A stretch of DNA of 64,000 nt from Sphaerolaimus hirsutus (taxonomy: Eukaryota; Nematoda; Chromadorea; Monhysterida; Sphaerolaimidae): the NCBI GenBank assembly GCA_964036195.1, contig OZ038453.1:10369469-10433468 (forward strand). Reading direction: 5' to 3'. The notes under the pieces were generated by a model, which did not search any database, had not been told where the DNA came from, and worked only from the letters and a program-made list of their open reading frames with translations. A program made the position numbers and the translations under genes. Positions 12,601-22,925 of the stretch are shown in pieces (the stretch's first letter is position 1; the number at the start of each line of letters is the position of its first letter).

Positions 12601-15474
12601 TTGCAGTCTTTTTAAAGAACAACCTTTCAAATGTAAAAAGCCAGCCACCCCTAGTTACAAGTATGAAATGTAAATGTCTGCTGAATAATTTTCCACCTGA
12701 TAAAATTAAATTAATCCTGTTCTCATTTCATCCTCTCATTTTGAGCGTTGCGTGACTCATTTAAAATGATGATCAACCATGTTTGTGACCAAATGAAAAT
12801 ACTATATGCCCCATCTGCATGAAAATATCAAAATATCGAAAATATCGAAATATCGATATCGAATATCGAGCATATTTTCATATCGAATATCGATATCGAA
12901 TATTGAGGGTCTATATCGTATCGATATCGAATGTCGAGTTTCAGAAAAAAATATCGAATATCGAATATCGATATCGAAAAGTCATATCGTCCCAACCCTA
13001 CACCTCATGCACCCGGGTCTTTTCTCTGTCTTCTCCTTTTCTATAAAAACATTTCAAATTTCCAACTCCTATTAGAGTCCTATCAATTTATCTATTTATG
13101 TTATTATTTTTTGAGTTTTGCAGTAGAAATCACTTAATTTCAAGGTTTGCCATTTTAAATGTTGAACACATTCAAAGAACCTACAGATGAGGAGGATGAA
13201 GAAAAGGATGAGGAAGAGGATGAGGAGGATGAGGATGAGGAAGAGGATGAGGAAGAGGATGATGAAGAGGAAGATGAAGAGGAAGATGAAGAGGAAGATG
13301 AAGAGGAATCTGAGGGTAGTGATGATGAAGATGAAGAGGAATCTGAGGGTAGTGATGATGAAGATGACGAGGAATCTGAAGGTAGTGATGATGAAGATGA
13401 AGAGGAATCTGAAGGTAGTGATGATGAGGATGAGGATTCAGAAGGTAATTGTTTTGCCCATCAGATCTTTCACATCATATCAAAGTGCAGCATTACAGAA
13501 TATCGAAACATGCAAATAACACACACACATTATCTATGTTATTCTATAAAACCTTTGATCAAATTTGCATGCAAAAATGTCATTTTATCATTTTCCTTCC
13601 TAAATTCTTCTTTTCAGTTCCACCACAGTCTTTCAATGCACTAATTCCCTTACAATCTTCTTAGTTTCTTGATAACAATTATGAGAATTAATGTCTGTTT
13701 TTTTTGTCTTGATTTAGCTACTGGATGACTGGCAAATTGGGCATTTTTTTCTATTTCTTTTCAAAGGTACTTCAGTTTTTTTTAAATGGGGAAAGTTTTT
13801 GAGCACTACAATGGATCGAATTATCGGAAGAATATTATATATTTTTAAGATTGATGGATTTGGGATCCAATTCAAGTTATTCAGGGGTTCAATTCAAATT
13901 CAATTCTTCTGTAGACATTTGAAAGACTGAGAGACATTTATGTTTCCGAAATGCTGCTGTATAAAAAAACATTAGTTCTATCAACTATTTACTACAATTT
14001 GTAATCATCTTAACAAAAATACGTATTTCCAAGTGAAAAATTTACAAAAGAGTTTCACATGCATGTATCTTCTCACTTCCCCTGTGCATCAAATTATGCA
14101 CATAAACAATTCAGAAGTATTTATGCAATTACATAACTTTTCTGTAGATAAATTTCCTGAAAATTTCCTGAAAAAAATTCCTGACAATCTGGCAATTCTT
14201 GGAATCGGGGATGCCTATGGGGGTATTTAACAATTCCTGAAAATCTGTTTGTGCACATTTGCACAACCAAATCAATTTGCCAGTCTCAACGCCTCAAAAC
14301 ATGAAAATGAAAAATAAATAACACAACGCCACAACCCCTCTGCACAGACAGTGGCAGCAAGAGAAGAGCCAAACGTGGCACCACGCGCACTGTCAAGAAA
14401 ACCAAGACCACCAAGACAACCACTGTGACCAAGAAGACCAAGAAAACATCGAGTTCATCTTCAGTTGGTTGAAAATTTTTGAAGACACTTTTTATGCATT
14501 GGGCCCACACACACACACTAGTTGACATCAAAATGCATGTCAACTAAGTTCAACTAGAACTGAATATGTGATAGAGCAAAGGTAGTTAATTTTATATTGT
14601 GACATTGAATTTTCATTGTTTCTGTCAAGTGTGATGCTTTTGAATTTTTTTGTTGTTTGGTTGACATTCAGTTGAGATTTTTCGTGATGTCAAAAGTGTA
14701 TGTGGTGCCAATGTGAAATTAACCACATTATATGGTCAAACCTGAATTTCCGCAGTCAATGAGCGTGAAAAAAGCCAAGAAGGATGATAAGGTGGTATTC
14801 GTTGTGATGACTGGAGAGGAGGAAGTGGAACAGTGTCCAGAGGAAATGTGCAACTGCGACTGCATGTGCCAAGGTAAATGTTGGGCATTTTGATATTCTG
14901 CAGCATTTCAAGTGGCACGAACATTGATGAGTGAGTGATGAGAAACATAAGCTGGAACACAAGTAAATAAGCTGCCGTGATACATAACTTGCTGAAATCT
15001 GCAGACTTGTAAATATAAAATTGTCAAATGCCTAGGTAATTGATTAGGTTACACAAGTTGACAATTTTCTGGGTGCAGGATTGATAAGAATAAAAAGAAC
15101 TCTTGTCAACTAAAGCAAGTTTTGAATTTTTGAATGTCAAGTGATCGTTTTAAGCCTTTAATTCCTCATAATTTGTATGACCATGTCCTCACCACAATGG
15201 TCATGTCATGTGTTTCAGTGTAAAATGTCGGTGCATCCAACAATGTACTCTTTATACTGTTTTTATAATACAAAATATAACACAAATTACAGGATCTGGT
15301 TCAGGATCAGGATCAGGATCAGGATCAGGATCAGGAAGTGGTGGAAAATCCAAGAAATCAAAGGGATCTGGATCTAAATCAAAGAAATCTGGATCTAAAT
15401 CCAAGAAGTCCAAGAATAAGTCTTCAAAGTCAAACAACAGAGATGGTGACAAATCAAAGGGAAAGTCTAAGTAA
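3698..15474 (+). CDS. Secreted dermatopontin-like, acidic/basic block matrix protein (16 exons)
   Basis: Exons inferred from open frames, GT-AG sites and phase: 3698-3739, 4320-4484, 4982-5160, 5483-5653, 5732-5793, 6265-6329, 6785-6976, 7665-7807, 8207-8377, 8797-8891, 10590-10769, 11940-12095, 13187-13444, 14348-14463, 14756-14873, 15293-15474. Phases agree throughout and give 764 residues. Residues 1-16 (MRQLLFLLVATLVRAG) form a signal peptide. Residues 20-390 hold about five Cys units of the form C..G..I.G..S...E.R..FxC (for example CKQGQYIGGIKS, then ESVRILKFICC), which resemble dermatopontin repeats. Residues 390-430 are Ser/Thr/Glu-rich, 430-488 Glu-rich, 489-626 Gly/Asp/Glu with five SEGSDDED-like repeats, 627-665 Lys/Thr-rich (KKTKTTKTTT). 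A CNCDCMC cluster sits near 700, and the end is (GS)n plus Lys-Ser. By composition it is an extracellular polyampholyte, such as a matrix, adhesive or biomineral protein. The domain name is a resemblance only. Exons 6, 8 and 14 need GTTGGT donors. Most late introns are phase 1. Confidence 0.8.
3985..4130. repeat. Repeat built of TGACACTTTACAGGG motifs (intron 1)
   Basis: Inverted ends: GTGTCGCACCCTGCAA at the left, and TTTACAGGGTGCGGTACTGG at the right. Between them lie iterated TGTCA units. The same motif set recurs at 7248-7556, 16198-16390, 18780-18960 and 54030-54860. Non-coding. Confidence 0.5.
4540..4625. repeat. MITE fragment in intron 2
   Basis: GAATAAGTCCTCC, TCTCGAATGATTCCCCC and related runs match the interior of the CGAATAAGTCCCC MITE family. 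No termini are present. The preceding 4255-4311 is a short CACCCTA-type tandem repeat next to the exon 2 acceptor. Confidence 0.4.
5180..5335. repeat. GGCGC-rich inverted repeat (intron 3)
   Basis: Repeated GGCGC/GCGCC units (AAGCGCCATGG, TTTTGGCGC, GCGGCGCCATTGG, AAAGCGCCTTGC) form alternating inverted pairs. This resembles the interior of short hAT-like elements. A degenerate relative lies at 25540-25875. Confidence 0.4.
7248..7560. repeat. TIR repeat of CCCTGTAAARTGTCA motifs (intron 7)
   Basis: Left end CAGTCCCAGACCCTGTAAA and right end TTTTACAGGGTCTGTGACTG are inverted repeats. At least five further CCTGTAAA.TGTCATGTG units lie inside. A non-autonomous DNA transposon is likely. No clear target duplication was found. 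Confidence 0.55.
8998..9236. repeat. GGTGCC-rich repeat and a 22-bp tandem triplication (intron 10)
   Basis: 9040-9145 is rich in GGTGCC and GGCACC units, resembling the interior of the hAT-like element at 40834-41947. 9177-9236 contains three tandem copies of a unit reading CATGTTTATCCATGTAGAAA. Both are non-coding. Confidence 0.5.
9356..10476. mobile_element. Non-autonomous hAT-like element, 1.12 kb (intron 10)
   Basis: Terminal inverted repeats TAGCATTGAAAAAA and TTTTTTCAATGCTA, flanked by perfect 8-bp direct repeats AACACATT (9348-9355 and 10477-10484). The 8-bp duplication is diagnostic of the hAT superfamily among likely candidates. Subterminal regions repeat AAAATCTCTCAAG and ATATAATTAAATCTCT in both orientations. 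No transposase is encoded. A tRNA-like segment is embedded at 9717-9787. A second copy, inverted, sits in the BEL env gene at 55763-56847, and a deletion derivative at about 38109-38376. Confidence 0.8.
9717..9787 (+). pseudogene. tRNA-Arg(TCT)-like sequence, probably a SINE head or tRNA pseudogene
   Basis: An A-box-like TGGTCCGGCGGTTGGGGC (9724) and a canonical B-box GGTTCGATTCC (9768) are correctly spaced. The anticodon arm CTCGT-GTTCTAT-ACGAG pairs 5/5 and would present TCT. The acceptor pairs only about 5 of 7 and the T stem about 3 of 5, so it is degenerate. It lies inside a hAT-like element and is followed by AT-rich sequence. A functional tRNA is unlikely. Confidence 0.55.
10800..11210. 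repeat. GAAGTGTCTTCCACAC repeats (intron 11)
   Basis: Direct and inverted repeats of GAAGTGTnTTCCACACA and AAGTGCACTTCA occupy the 5' part of intron 11. No termini or coding potential were recognised. Confidence 0.4.
11264..11709. mobile_element. Purine-rich TIR element (intron 11)
   Basis: Ends TAGGGTGTCAAA and TTTGACACCTTA are inverted repeats. The interior is a long run of GGAAAATGGAAA-type units on the plus strand. About 446 bp, with no coding capacity. The flanks TTGAGAAG and TTTGAACG do not make a convincing target duplication, so the superfamily is uncertain. Confidence 0.5.
12189..13000. mobile_element. Non-autonomous hAT element with ATATCG arrays (intron 12)
   Basis: Terminal repeats TAGGGTTGGGACGATAT and ATATCGTCCCAACCCTA, with a perfect 8-bp target duplication CACCTCAT (12181-12188 and 13001-13008). 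Both subterminal regions are arrays of the self-complementary unit TATCGATATCGA. 812 bp with no transposase. A clear hAT-type MITE. Confidence 0.9.
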
Positions 15475-16194
15475 TAAGTCAGATATTTTCTAGGTGAGGA
15501 CACAGGTATTTGAAGTATATCATGCTTGGCGTATAAATCGTTTTGCACAAACAGATCTGAGCAGTGGGTGTATCAATTAGATCTTTTCTAAATTTCTTGA
15601 AAAATTCCTGACTATTTTTGAAATTTCAATTGACACACCTACAAAATTCACTCACTGAGCTTGTGCAGAACGTTAGGCAGTGCTAAACAAAGTGATACAA
15701 ATGAAAATGAATGCTCAAATTGGTAATTATCTAAATTTATTTCATATAGTGAAGCTTTGTTTTGCATTGCATTTATTAATCTAGATATTGTTGAATATTT
15801 TGTCTATATGGAAATTATCTGCTGAATTCACTTCAGATAAAATTTAATGTTTTTTCACTTGAATGATATGTACAAAATGTTATTCACATAATGTCTCACT
15901 GTCATTTCATTTTCATTTCTTTTTCATTTTTTTCACATTTAACATGTCTGTTCCATGTTCCCACTTTGATCCCGTGATGTCTTGCATTGTTCTTTGAATG
16001 CATTGTTCTTTTCACTTATTTCATTTGATGCAGGTTTGTGGCAGCAATCATTCACAATGAATCTTGTGCACACATTTACATATCTATTATGTTGAGGATC
16101 AAGTTAAATTGTATGCTTGAATCTTACAGCAAGCTATAAAAACATCCAGCTTCTATACCCTGGTTAAAACCTCACTTGAAACATCCAGAGGCAT
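15475..16194. other. 3' flank of gene 1, nothing recognised
   Basis: AT-rich sequence after the TAA at 15472-15474, presumably 3' UTR and intergenic. No transposon termini or further coding exon were seen. Confidence 0.4.
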
Positions 16195-16390
16195 GTCCTG
16201 AGCCCAGTAAAGTGTAAAGTCGTGTGTCAAATGTCATGTAAAATGTCAATAAAAACTAAAAGGTGTGATTACTGACGTTTGCATATCAATTCAATTGATA
16301 CTTTGGCTGACATTTTGTATGACAAACAGTTTACAAATTTGTATGACATTTGGCACGTGACTTGTCACATTACAGGGTTTGGGACTGACA
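16195..16390. repeat. AAAATGTCA-type inverted repeat
   Basis: GAGCCCAGTAAAGTGTAAAG at the left and CATTACAGGGTTTGGGACTG at the right are degenerate inverted ends with TGTCATGTAAAATGTCA between. It belongs to the CTGTAAARTGTCA repeat group of 7248-7560. An AATAAA at 16248-16253 is a possible but weak polyadenylation signal for gene 1. Confidence 0.4.
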
Positions 16391-16540
16391 AGAAGCCAAT
16401 CCATTGAGAGATATCCGGAAATGGCAAAGACTTTCCCAACAGACCAATACTTGGTAGTTGGTAATTCAAAATAATAATAACTGTCCACTATGGAAAATTT
16501 ACCAGTGGATTTTTCCCATCTGTTAACCAGGATGCACCCA

Positions 16541-17028
16541 CCAGAGTTGTTCAAAGTGCTGATTTTTTCCAAAGTTAACGTAAATGTAAAGTGTTTTATT
16601 TTTCCCCCCTAACCACAGAAAATGTAAAGTGAAATTTTTTCCTATTACGCCGAGTAAAAGGTTGGTAAATGTAAATACCGGTATTTTTACTCAGGGAAAA
16701 CGTAAAAGCGACTTTTTCTCTATTTTGTACCCAGGAAAATGTAAGTAAGTAAAACTGAAAGCGGAGTTGTCGCTTTCCCTAGCTACCCATCACAATTTCG
16801 TTCATATCCGCTGCCATTTTTGCAGTCGTTTCATTCGTTTGAGCGATGTTTGCTTTTTATGCACCCGAACATTTTTACACAATTACGTTTTCTGTCCTCG
16901 CGCACATTCAAAAAGTAAGCGAGTAAGTGAGTACCGTGATTTTGTCGGGAGGAAACGTAAATGTATTTACGCAGTACTCGAGTATACGTTTTTATTGAGT
17001 AAACGTAAATACGTTTTAACAACTATGG
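16541..17028. mobile_element. TIR element, GTTGTT...AACAAC family, copy A
   Basis: Ends AGAGTTGTTCAAA and TTTTAACAACTATGG. The interior has many GTAAACGTAAATACGT and GTACTCGAGTATACG units. It is clearly homologous to 24530-25094 (shared TTCCGCTGCCATTTTTGCAG-like stretch and matching right end). Partial relatives lie at 37575-37730. Non-coding. Confidence 0.6.
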
Positions 17029-17426
17029 TGCTACATCATTTTCGATGATGTGCGCATTAAAATAAAATGCACAACTCCTTTTTAAAAGCATGTTACAGGC
17101 ACAGGGTGCGGCAATTTAGACGCCCGCCATAAGTGTTTAAATAACTTGTCACTGGGTAGTCGGATTAACGTCAAATTTTAGGTCAACATTAACAACTAAA
17201 TAGGAAAGGATGGCTGAAAATATGGCTGCGATAGCTCCTTTCATTCACAAGCTTTACGACAAAATACGCAAGCGCCCGCCGATTGCCTTACGGGCATAGC
17301 GAATTGGTGGCGGGCATGCACACCTGTGAAAAGAAAATCAGAAAAAAAAACAGAGAAAAAACAATCCGATCCCGATCCCGGTCCCGAGAAGTCAATCCCG
17401 TTTGAACGTGGTGGAAAAGTGACAAT

Positions 17427-17816
17427 TACCGTATTTCTCCGTGTAAAGGACCCCCCCGTGCACAACACCCGGGGTGTTATACAGCTGCATAGCACCCCGG
17501 GGTGCTATGCCAGGTTTCAAAAAATCACTGATTTGAATTGCTTAAATATCGCTTAAATGGCGCGCACCACTCATTGTAATTCCGCGGCGCGCATTTTTCC
17601 ATTGGATTGCTGCACGCTGGGAACCGTAAAAGCCTAAATATGTTGTGACGTGTATCATAAATTTAAAACGAAAGCACACTTTTTAGTTTAGTCCAGTTTC
17701 CGTGTATAACACCCCCCGACCTAACACCCGGGTGTTATACAAGTTTTAAAAAAGGTTGCTGGAAAGGGTCTCGATTTTGTATAGCACCCGGGTGCTTTAC
17801 ACGGAGAAATACAGTA
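17427..17816. mobile_element. MITE, CCGTATTTCTCCGTGTAAAG family, copy 1
   Basis: Ends TACCGTATTTCTCCGTGTAA and TTACACGGAGAAATACAGTA. Internal palindromes GCACCCCGGGGTGC and CACCCGGGTG recur four times. About 390 bp, homologous along its length to 36941-37338. It can be inserted as TA...TA, so a TA target is likely. No protein. Confidence 0.75.
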
Positions 17817-18007
17817 CGCTTTCGCATGAATCACTTGTGAATGAGTGAAGCTATCGCAGCCATATTTTCAGGGATCCTCTCCTATTTAGTTGCTAATGTT
17901 GACCTAAAATTTGACGTCAATCCGACCACCCAGTTACAAGTTATTCGAAAACTTAAGGGGGCGTCTAAATTGCCGCATCCTGTATATTTATTATCCAGTT
18001 GTACACT

Positions 18008-18154
18008 TACCGTATTTCCTCGAAATACCCCCAGGGGGTTTATTTTTTCAGAGTGAGAATTTTGAGGGGGGTTGAATGAACGAGGGGGGTTAGAACTTCT
18101 TGGTGCGCATTTAGAGGGGGGTTTTTCGAGGGGGTATTTTGAGGAAACACAGTA
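18008..18154. repeat. MITE, CCTCGAAATACCCC family
   Basis: TACCGTATTTCCTCGAAATA at the left and TATTTTGAGGAAACACAGTA at the right. The interior is G-run-rich with the TTTATTTTTTCAGAGTGAGA stretch shared with 36341-36778. 147 bp. Confidence 0.7.
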
Positions 18155-19348
18155 TGCTTTTTTGAAAATTATACCACACAACTAGTGTACCACGCAACTA
18201 TTGGAAAAAATGCAACATCCACTGGAATACACTACACGTAGCTGTCTGAAGCATTATGTCTTATCGATGCAAACTCTAGCTGCAGGTACTCAATCGATTC
18301 TACTCAAATATATTTGGAACAATTCATTAGGAAAAATTGGGCCATACTCATAATAATTGGGAAATTAAAAAATCAATAGCTCACTGAGCATCTGCATGTA
18401 TCTTTTGTTCCTGCATGTTGCATTCCTACTTTACATTGTCACCTCAAAAAAGAAATTTGGATTGTACCAATGCATGACAGCCACAAAATAAGCCGTAAAA
18501 GCCAACAGCCATAAAAATGTAAATATCAGCTTTTTATATAAATACTGTTTCATCTCAGAGTATCACCAATGAGTTCCAGGTATCGATTTATGTTTTGATA
18601 TGTCTTTTGTCTAAATGACTGATATGGAATAAAACCAGTTCAATAATCATCACCCATATATTTCACACCTTTGCAGTTTGCACACTAAAATGATCAGTGT
18701 TAAGAATTGTCAATCCACTCCTCTTGAGTAACATACATGGAAGTTTAAAATAAATAAAAGTGTGCCCTGTAAATCCATGACATTGTTGACCCTGTAAAAT
18801 TGTCACAAAAATGAGTCCACAGTGCTGGGGCAATTTCCAGAGGTGGAGAAGTCAAACACCATTTGAGAGGTGAGAAGTGAAATGATAAGTAAAATGAGAA
18901 GTGAGAAGTGAAAGATGTTGACAATTCCACACCCTGTAAAGTGCCAATAATGTAATAAGTGATGAGTGAACCTGAAGTGATATGTCAGTAACAAATGAAA
19001 GTGCAAGTGAAAATAATTTTCAGTTAAGTGTTTACCTACTTGTTACTTACACCAACCTACAAAATATCAATTCACTCATCACCTTATTCGAAAAATGACC
19101 TAGCCCAGATTTGGCCATTGGTGCCATATTGACATTTGCCCTTTTTGCCTGGGTCACCATGTTTTTCAGGTCTACTCACCTACATCCCATACCATATAAC
19201 AAAGTATGGGACATTTCCAAGATTAAGACAAGTGTAATAGGTATAAACACCCTGTCAAACAGAATGTAAATGTAAAATTAACAATATAATTGTGAATTGA
19301 CAGTTCACTGCATCACCATTCAAAGATCACTCAAGCATCACAAACTGA
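18155..19348. other. Convergent intergenic region
   Basis: Lies between gene 1 (plus) and the neurotrophin-like gene (minus) and presumably contains the 3' UTR of the latter. CCCTGTAAA and TTGTCA units at 18760-18960 belong to the CTGTAAARTGTCA repeat group. No exon was recognised and no convincing poly(A) signal could be assigned on the minus strand. Confidence 0.4.
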
Positions 19349-20464
19349 TCAAAAATACAGGACATTTGTTTCTGGCAATGTTGATTCCACAGGTATCCTC
19401 CTAGCACATGAGCAGCCACCCGGTACATAAATCATCCTCCATTCAAGGGCATTTTCGATTATTGAAGCTATTTGTGCCTTGGCCAAAGGTTTCTGGTGCC
19501 TTTTTATTGCTTTGCTGTTGGTGCTGGCAATGAGCCAAGCACTTATTTTAGACTTTGGTATGACCATCGCCGGAACTAGATGGTAGGCTTGTTCGCACAC
19601 TGTTTTGTAGCTGCGTGGATGTTTGGTGGATTAGCATTTTTGTAGAGATTTATGTTGTTGAATAAGTCCATTGTGTTTCGATTGTAAAGATTGAAAATTT
19701 GAAAACTCATTTACCTGGGATCAGTGTACCTGCATGGCTTCCCAACGATAGCTGGCACACATTCAACACTGAAAAAATATTGGCTTCCATAGCTTCCAAC
19801 ATTCTGCAAAACTGCTACTTTATTGCCGGATATGTCTGTGTGAAATAGAATAGATGTGATATGATGATTCAAATTTTAGGAGTTAAAAATCAAATCCTGT
19901 TTCAGGTTCCAGAAGGAATCCAATTAATTTCACTGAATTGATATGCATAAATAATTGATTTTTGTGAAAAAATTTGACAATTCTAACCCCCCAAAAAGAA
20001 AGAATTTTAAACAACTATTGGATGATATAATACTTCTTGTATCACTTTAAAAAAACTCATTTTCCAATCCACATAACCAAAAATGAAGTACAATCATTTA
20101 CAGCAGCAAACTGAAGTCATTGTAGGTATACTCGTTCGGATCGCAAAGTATGCGCATAATCCTACCATAATTCAATGAATAAAATGTTGTGATAAATTTC
20201 GTAAATAATTAAGTAAAAAGGAAAAATTATAATGACAAAACTGTATAAGTTTTGGTTCATTATTCAGATGGGTTATGGTAGGTTTCCATACTAATGCAAG
20301 CACATTCCATTCAGTGTGGGTTGGCAGCATTACACTATTTCCACTGTGTGTATTCATATCATATTTAGAAAAATTGACAAACCATTGGCATCAGTGAAGT
20401 TTCGCCATTGAACTGTGGTTGGGCAGACCTCATCAATGACTGTGTCATCTCCTTGCACATTTGA
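19349..20464 (-). CDS. Neurotrophin-like cystine-knot growth factor (C-terminal exons)
   Basis: Minus-strand exons 20464-20383, 19835-19715 and 19610-19349, joined in consistent phases (1, then 2) by GT-AG introns with donors GTTTGT and GTAAAT. About 154 residues are visible, ending at TGA. The mature domain starts at VIDEVCPTTVQW, continues DISGNKVAVL and SQYFFSVEC, then KPCRYTDP, TVCEQAY, and ends WRMIYVPGGCSC. The order C...W...G..V.VL...QYFF..C....C.......C...W..I.V..CxC matches the neurotrophin cystine knot with exactly six Cys, and is more distantly like Spatzle. The stretch between Cys4 and the final CxC is about 59 residues, longer than usual because of a Lys/Ala-rich insert. The signal peptide and prodomain exons lie upstream (above 20464) and were not identified. 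A possible preceding exon near 20643-20690 could supply a dibasic site, but its frame is uncertain. Such ligands act extracellularly on Trk-type receptors. Confidence 0.75.
20126..20300. repeat. MITE, GTATACTCG family (inside neurotrophin-like intron)
   Basis: Starts GTATACTCGTTCGGATCGCA and contains GCGCATAATCCTACCATAAT and GGGTTATGGTAGGTTTCCAT, as in the complete copy at 38564-38757. The right terminus has decayed. Confidence 0.6.
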
Positions 20465-20699
20465 CTGGAATAATGAAAAGATTTTATGAAAAAAATATGA
20501 AGAAAAAAGTTTCTTCAACAAAATCATAAACAAGTTAAAAACCAACAATTGCAAAACTGGCCAGTATCGCAAGCAAAGAAAAAAGTCTGAATAATGTGAC
20601 ACATTCTGAACCATTGTTTGAAATGTAGCACATACTTTGTGAATTCTTCGAACTGCCAATGGGCAAATCTGGAGGTATTTCTAGTTCAAAAGTGTCCAA

Positions 20700-21038
20700 A
20701 AATATTTTGGGTTATTCTCCTGAATAATATTTATATAAATTTAAAGTAATAAATAAAGTGTACATTAGTGACCCAGTAATGAGTTCATAACCAAACCTGT
20801 GTGATTTATATTCTATTATATAGCGATCAATATTATCTTATGTGACATTTAATTTCCTGGCAAACATGTTTTATTAGATGTTTTGACTAGATAAGTCAAG
20901 CAATACAGTTGTGAAAAGAGTGAGCTATGTTTATGGAAAGTGTAACCATATCTGTGATTTTATTTTTTTTACATTCAAGTAACCACTACTTTTCACCCAA
21001 ATACCTAGAAGAAAATGTCTGAAAAACTCATTAATAAG
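20700..21038. other. No feature seen
   Basis: AT-rich, no convincing exon or repeat terminus. It may be intron or upstream sequence of the neurotrophin-like gene. Confidence 0.35.
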
Positions 21039-21046
21039 CTCATAAG

Positions 21047-21893
21047 CAGGGTTGGCAAAATCTCAGAAAAAAATAAAAATAAAATAAAAATAAAATGGAA
21101 AATTGAAGAATAAAATAAAATAAAATAAAATGGAAAATTTATAAAATAAAAATACAATTTTACTAAAATTCGAATTTTTGTAAAATTTTAGTAAAATTGT
21201 ACAAAAATTTGTATTTTTGTACAATTTTAGTAAAATTTTATGAAACCTCGAGTGTCTGTAAAATTCTATACAAAGTTTTCTATCCTGTTGCTTAAGTTTC
21301 TAGCTGCCAATTTGCAGTACAGGGGCCTTGTTGTTCCTTTCAGTGTTGTGAATGAAAAATATTTTTGCTCAAAATTGAAAATTTTCACATCTTTTAATAT
21401 ATTGTCACCTTAAAAATCACTAATTTATGTAATTTTCTTCCCATTTTCTTTGTTCCATACCTTGAAAAAGCCCATAAATTGACCCGCAAGCACCCACCCA
21501 CCTCCCCCAAAATAACAAATTTTTGACATCTTTCCCTCGGGAGGAGCAATTAGCTACATATCTATCTGGCCCCTGTGATGGTCAAAATTCAAGATACCTA
21601 CGTCACAACCCGTGTCACACACAAGTATACATAAAAAATTTTTCTATTCATCTGCATGCTTCTAGCGTGCACTTTGTTTTATGGCTTTGCATCCAAGATT
21701 CTGATTTTTTGTAAAATTTTTGTAAAATATTTGTAAAATTTTTGTAAAATGGTTTCATTTTATTTTATTAATGACATTTCAGAATAAAATAAAATAAAAT
21801 AAAATGAAACATGAATAAAATTAAAATAAAATACAATTTTAATTAAAATAAAATACAATTTTAGTAAAAAGAATTTTACTAAAACCAACCATG
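21047..21893. mobile_element. Non-autonomous hAT element, AATAAAATAAAA type
   Basis: Ends CAGGGTTGGCAAAAT and ACTAAAACCAACCATG, with a perfect 8-bp duplication CTCATAAG (21039-21046 and 21894-21901). Subterminal regions are arrays of TAAAATAAAAT and TTTTAGTAAAATT. 847 bp with no transposase. Confidence 0.85.
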
Positions 21894-21901
21894 CTCATAA
21901 G

Positions 21902-22925
21902 AAACCAGCACCACTATGAAAAAATTAAGTTATCGATACTTCGAAAGGCGTGATTGAAAAAAATATCAACAAATGAATGGCATGATAATGATGAAAAAAT
22001 ACTGTAACTGTAATTGTGGATATTTCAGAGGACCCTTTCACAACACTGTAAATACAGCAAACAACTACATTGATATTCAAAAGTAAGTTTGAGAAAACAG
22101 GAAACATCTTTCCTATCCACAGTGACAAAAACAGTCCACTCCCATTCAAATACCACTCATTTACAGTGTCATGACAGGTAATTACTCAGTGACATCATAT
22201 GTAAATATGATGTCATGATGATAAAATGAACAAACATGGGTGGTTTTAAGGAGCTCTCAACGGAGTTTTTAATTAAATATCTACCTTTTACTAGTGATGG
22301 GCCATAGGAAATTTAGCACACATTAGCGCCAGGCAGGCACGATTTTACAGAAAGTGTGGAAAAACGTATCAATGTTTCAGCCTGTAGATCATCAGCGATA
22401 TATTTACAGAATCTATCTTTTCCATGTCGTTTTTGATGTTTTTTTCTGTCAGGTTAACATTATTTTTTCAAAAGTCGTAAATAATGGGGCCATTCTGTGG
22501 ATTTCCTTTGGTGGCATGACTTTTGGCAACTTTCCATCACTACTATGCACCACATGTCATTGATTAAGTGTCACTCAAATGAGATTTCCACGAAAGCAAC
22601 AGAAGATAAAAACAACTCTTGAATGACTCCCCATAGGCCCTACACACACTAGTTTTCACCGTGACATCGGTGACAACTGAAATGGCCGCCACATGTATAA
22701 GTCCCCCCTCGAAAAACTCCCCTCTGTTAGGAGACTGAGGAAATAATAACTCCCTCTCGAATAAGTCCCCTCTCTTAAATGGGTGACTAGGTAAGTTGTC
22801 CATACACAAAAAACAACGTTTTTATGTAGGTTTTATCTAAAAGGATATTTCAGCGTATCATCACTACCATTCATTTTATTGCTTGAAATAATGAATTTCT
22901 ATACTGACTTACAGGTTTATGCAAC
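21902..22925. other. Mostly unassigned; MITE fragments at about 22694-22790
   Basis: 22694-22790 contains TAAGTCCCCCCTCGAAAA and CTCGAATAAGTCCCC, fragments of the CGAATAAGTCCCC MITE family. The rest holds no exon I can support. Confidence 0.4.

Noticed and set aside
9190-15330. Short regular repeats that could suggest a CRISPR array
   Set aside because: Repeats are tandem or low-complexity coding (Gly-Ser, Asp/Glu) without unique spacers, and the sequence is eukaryotic.
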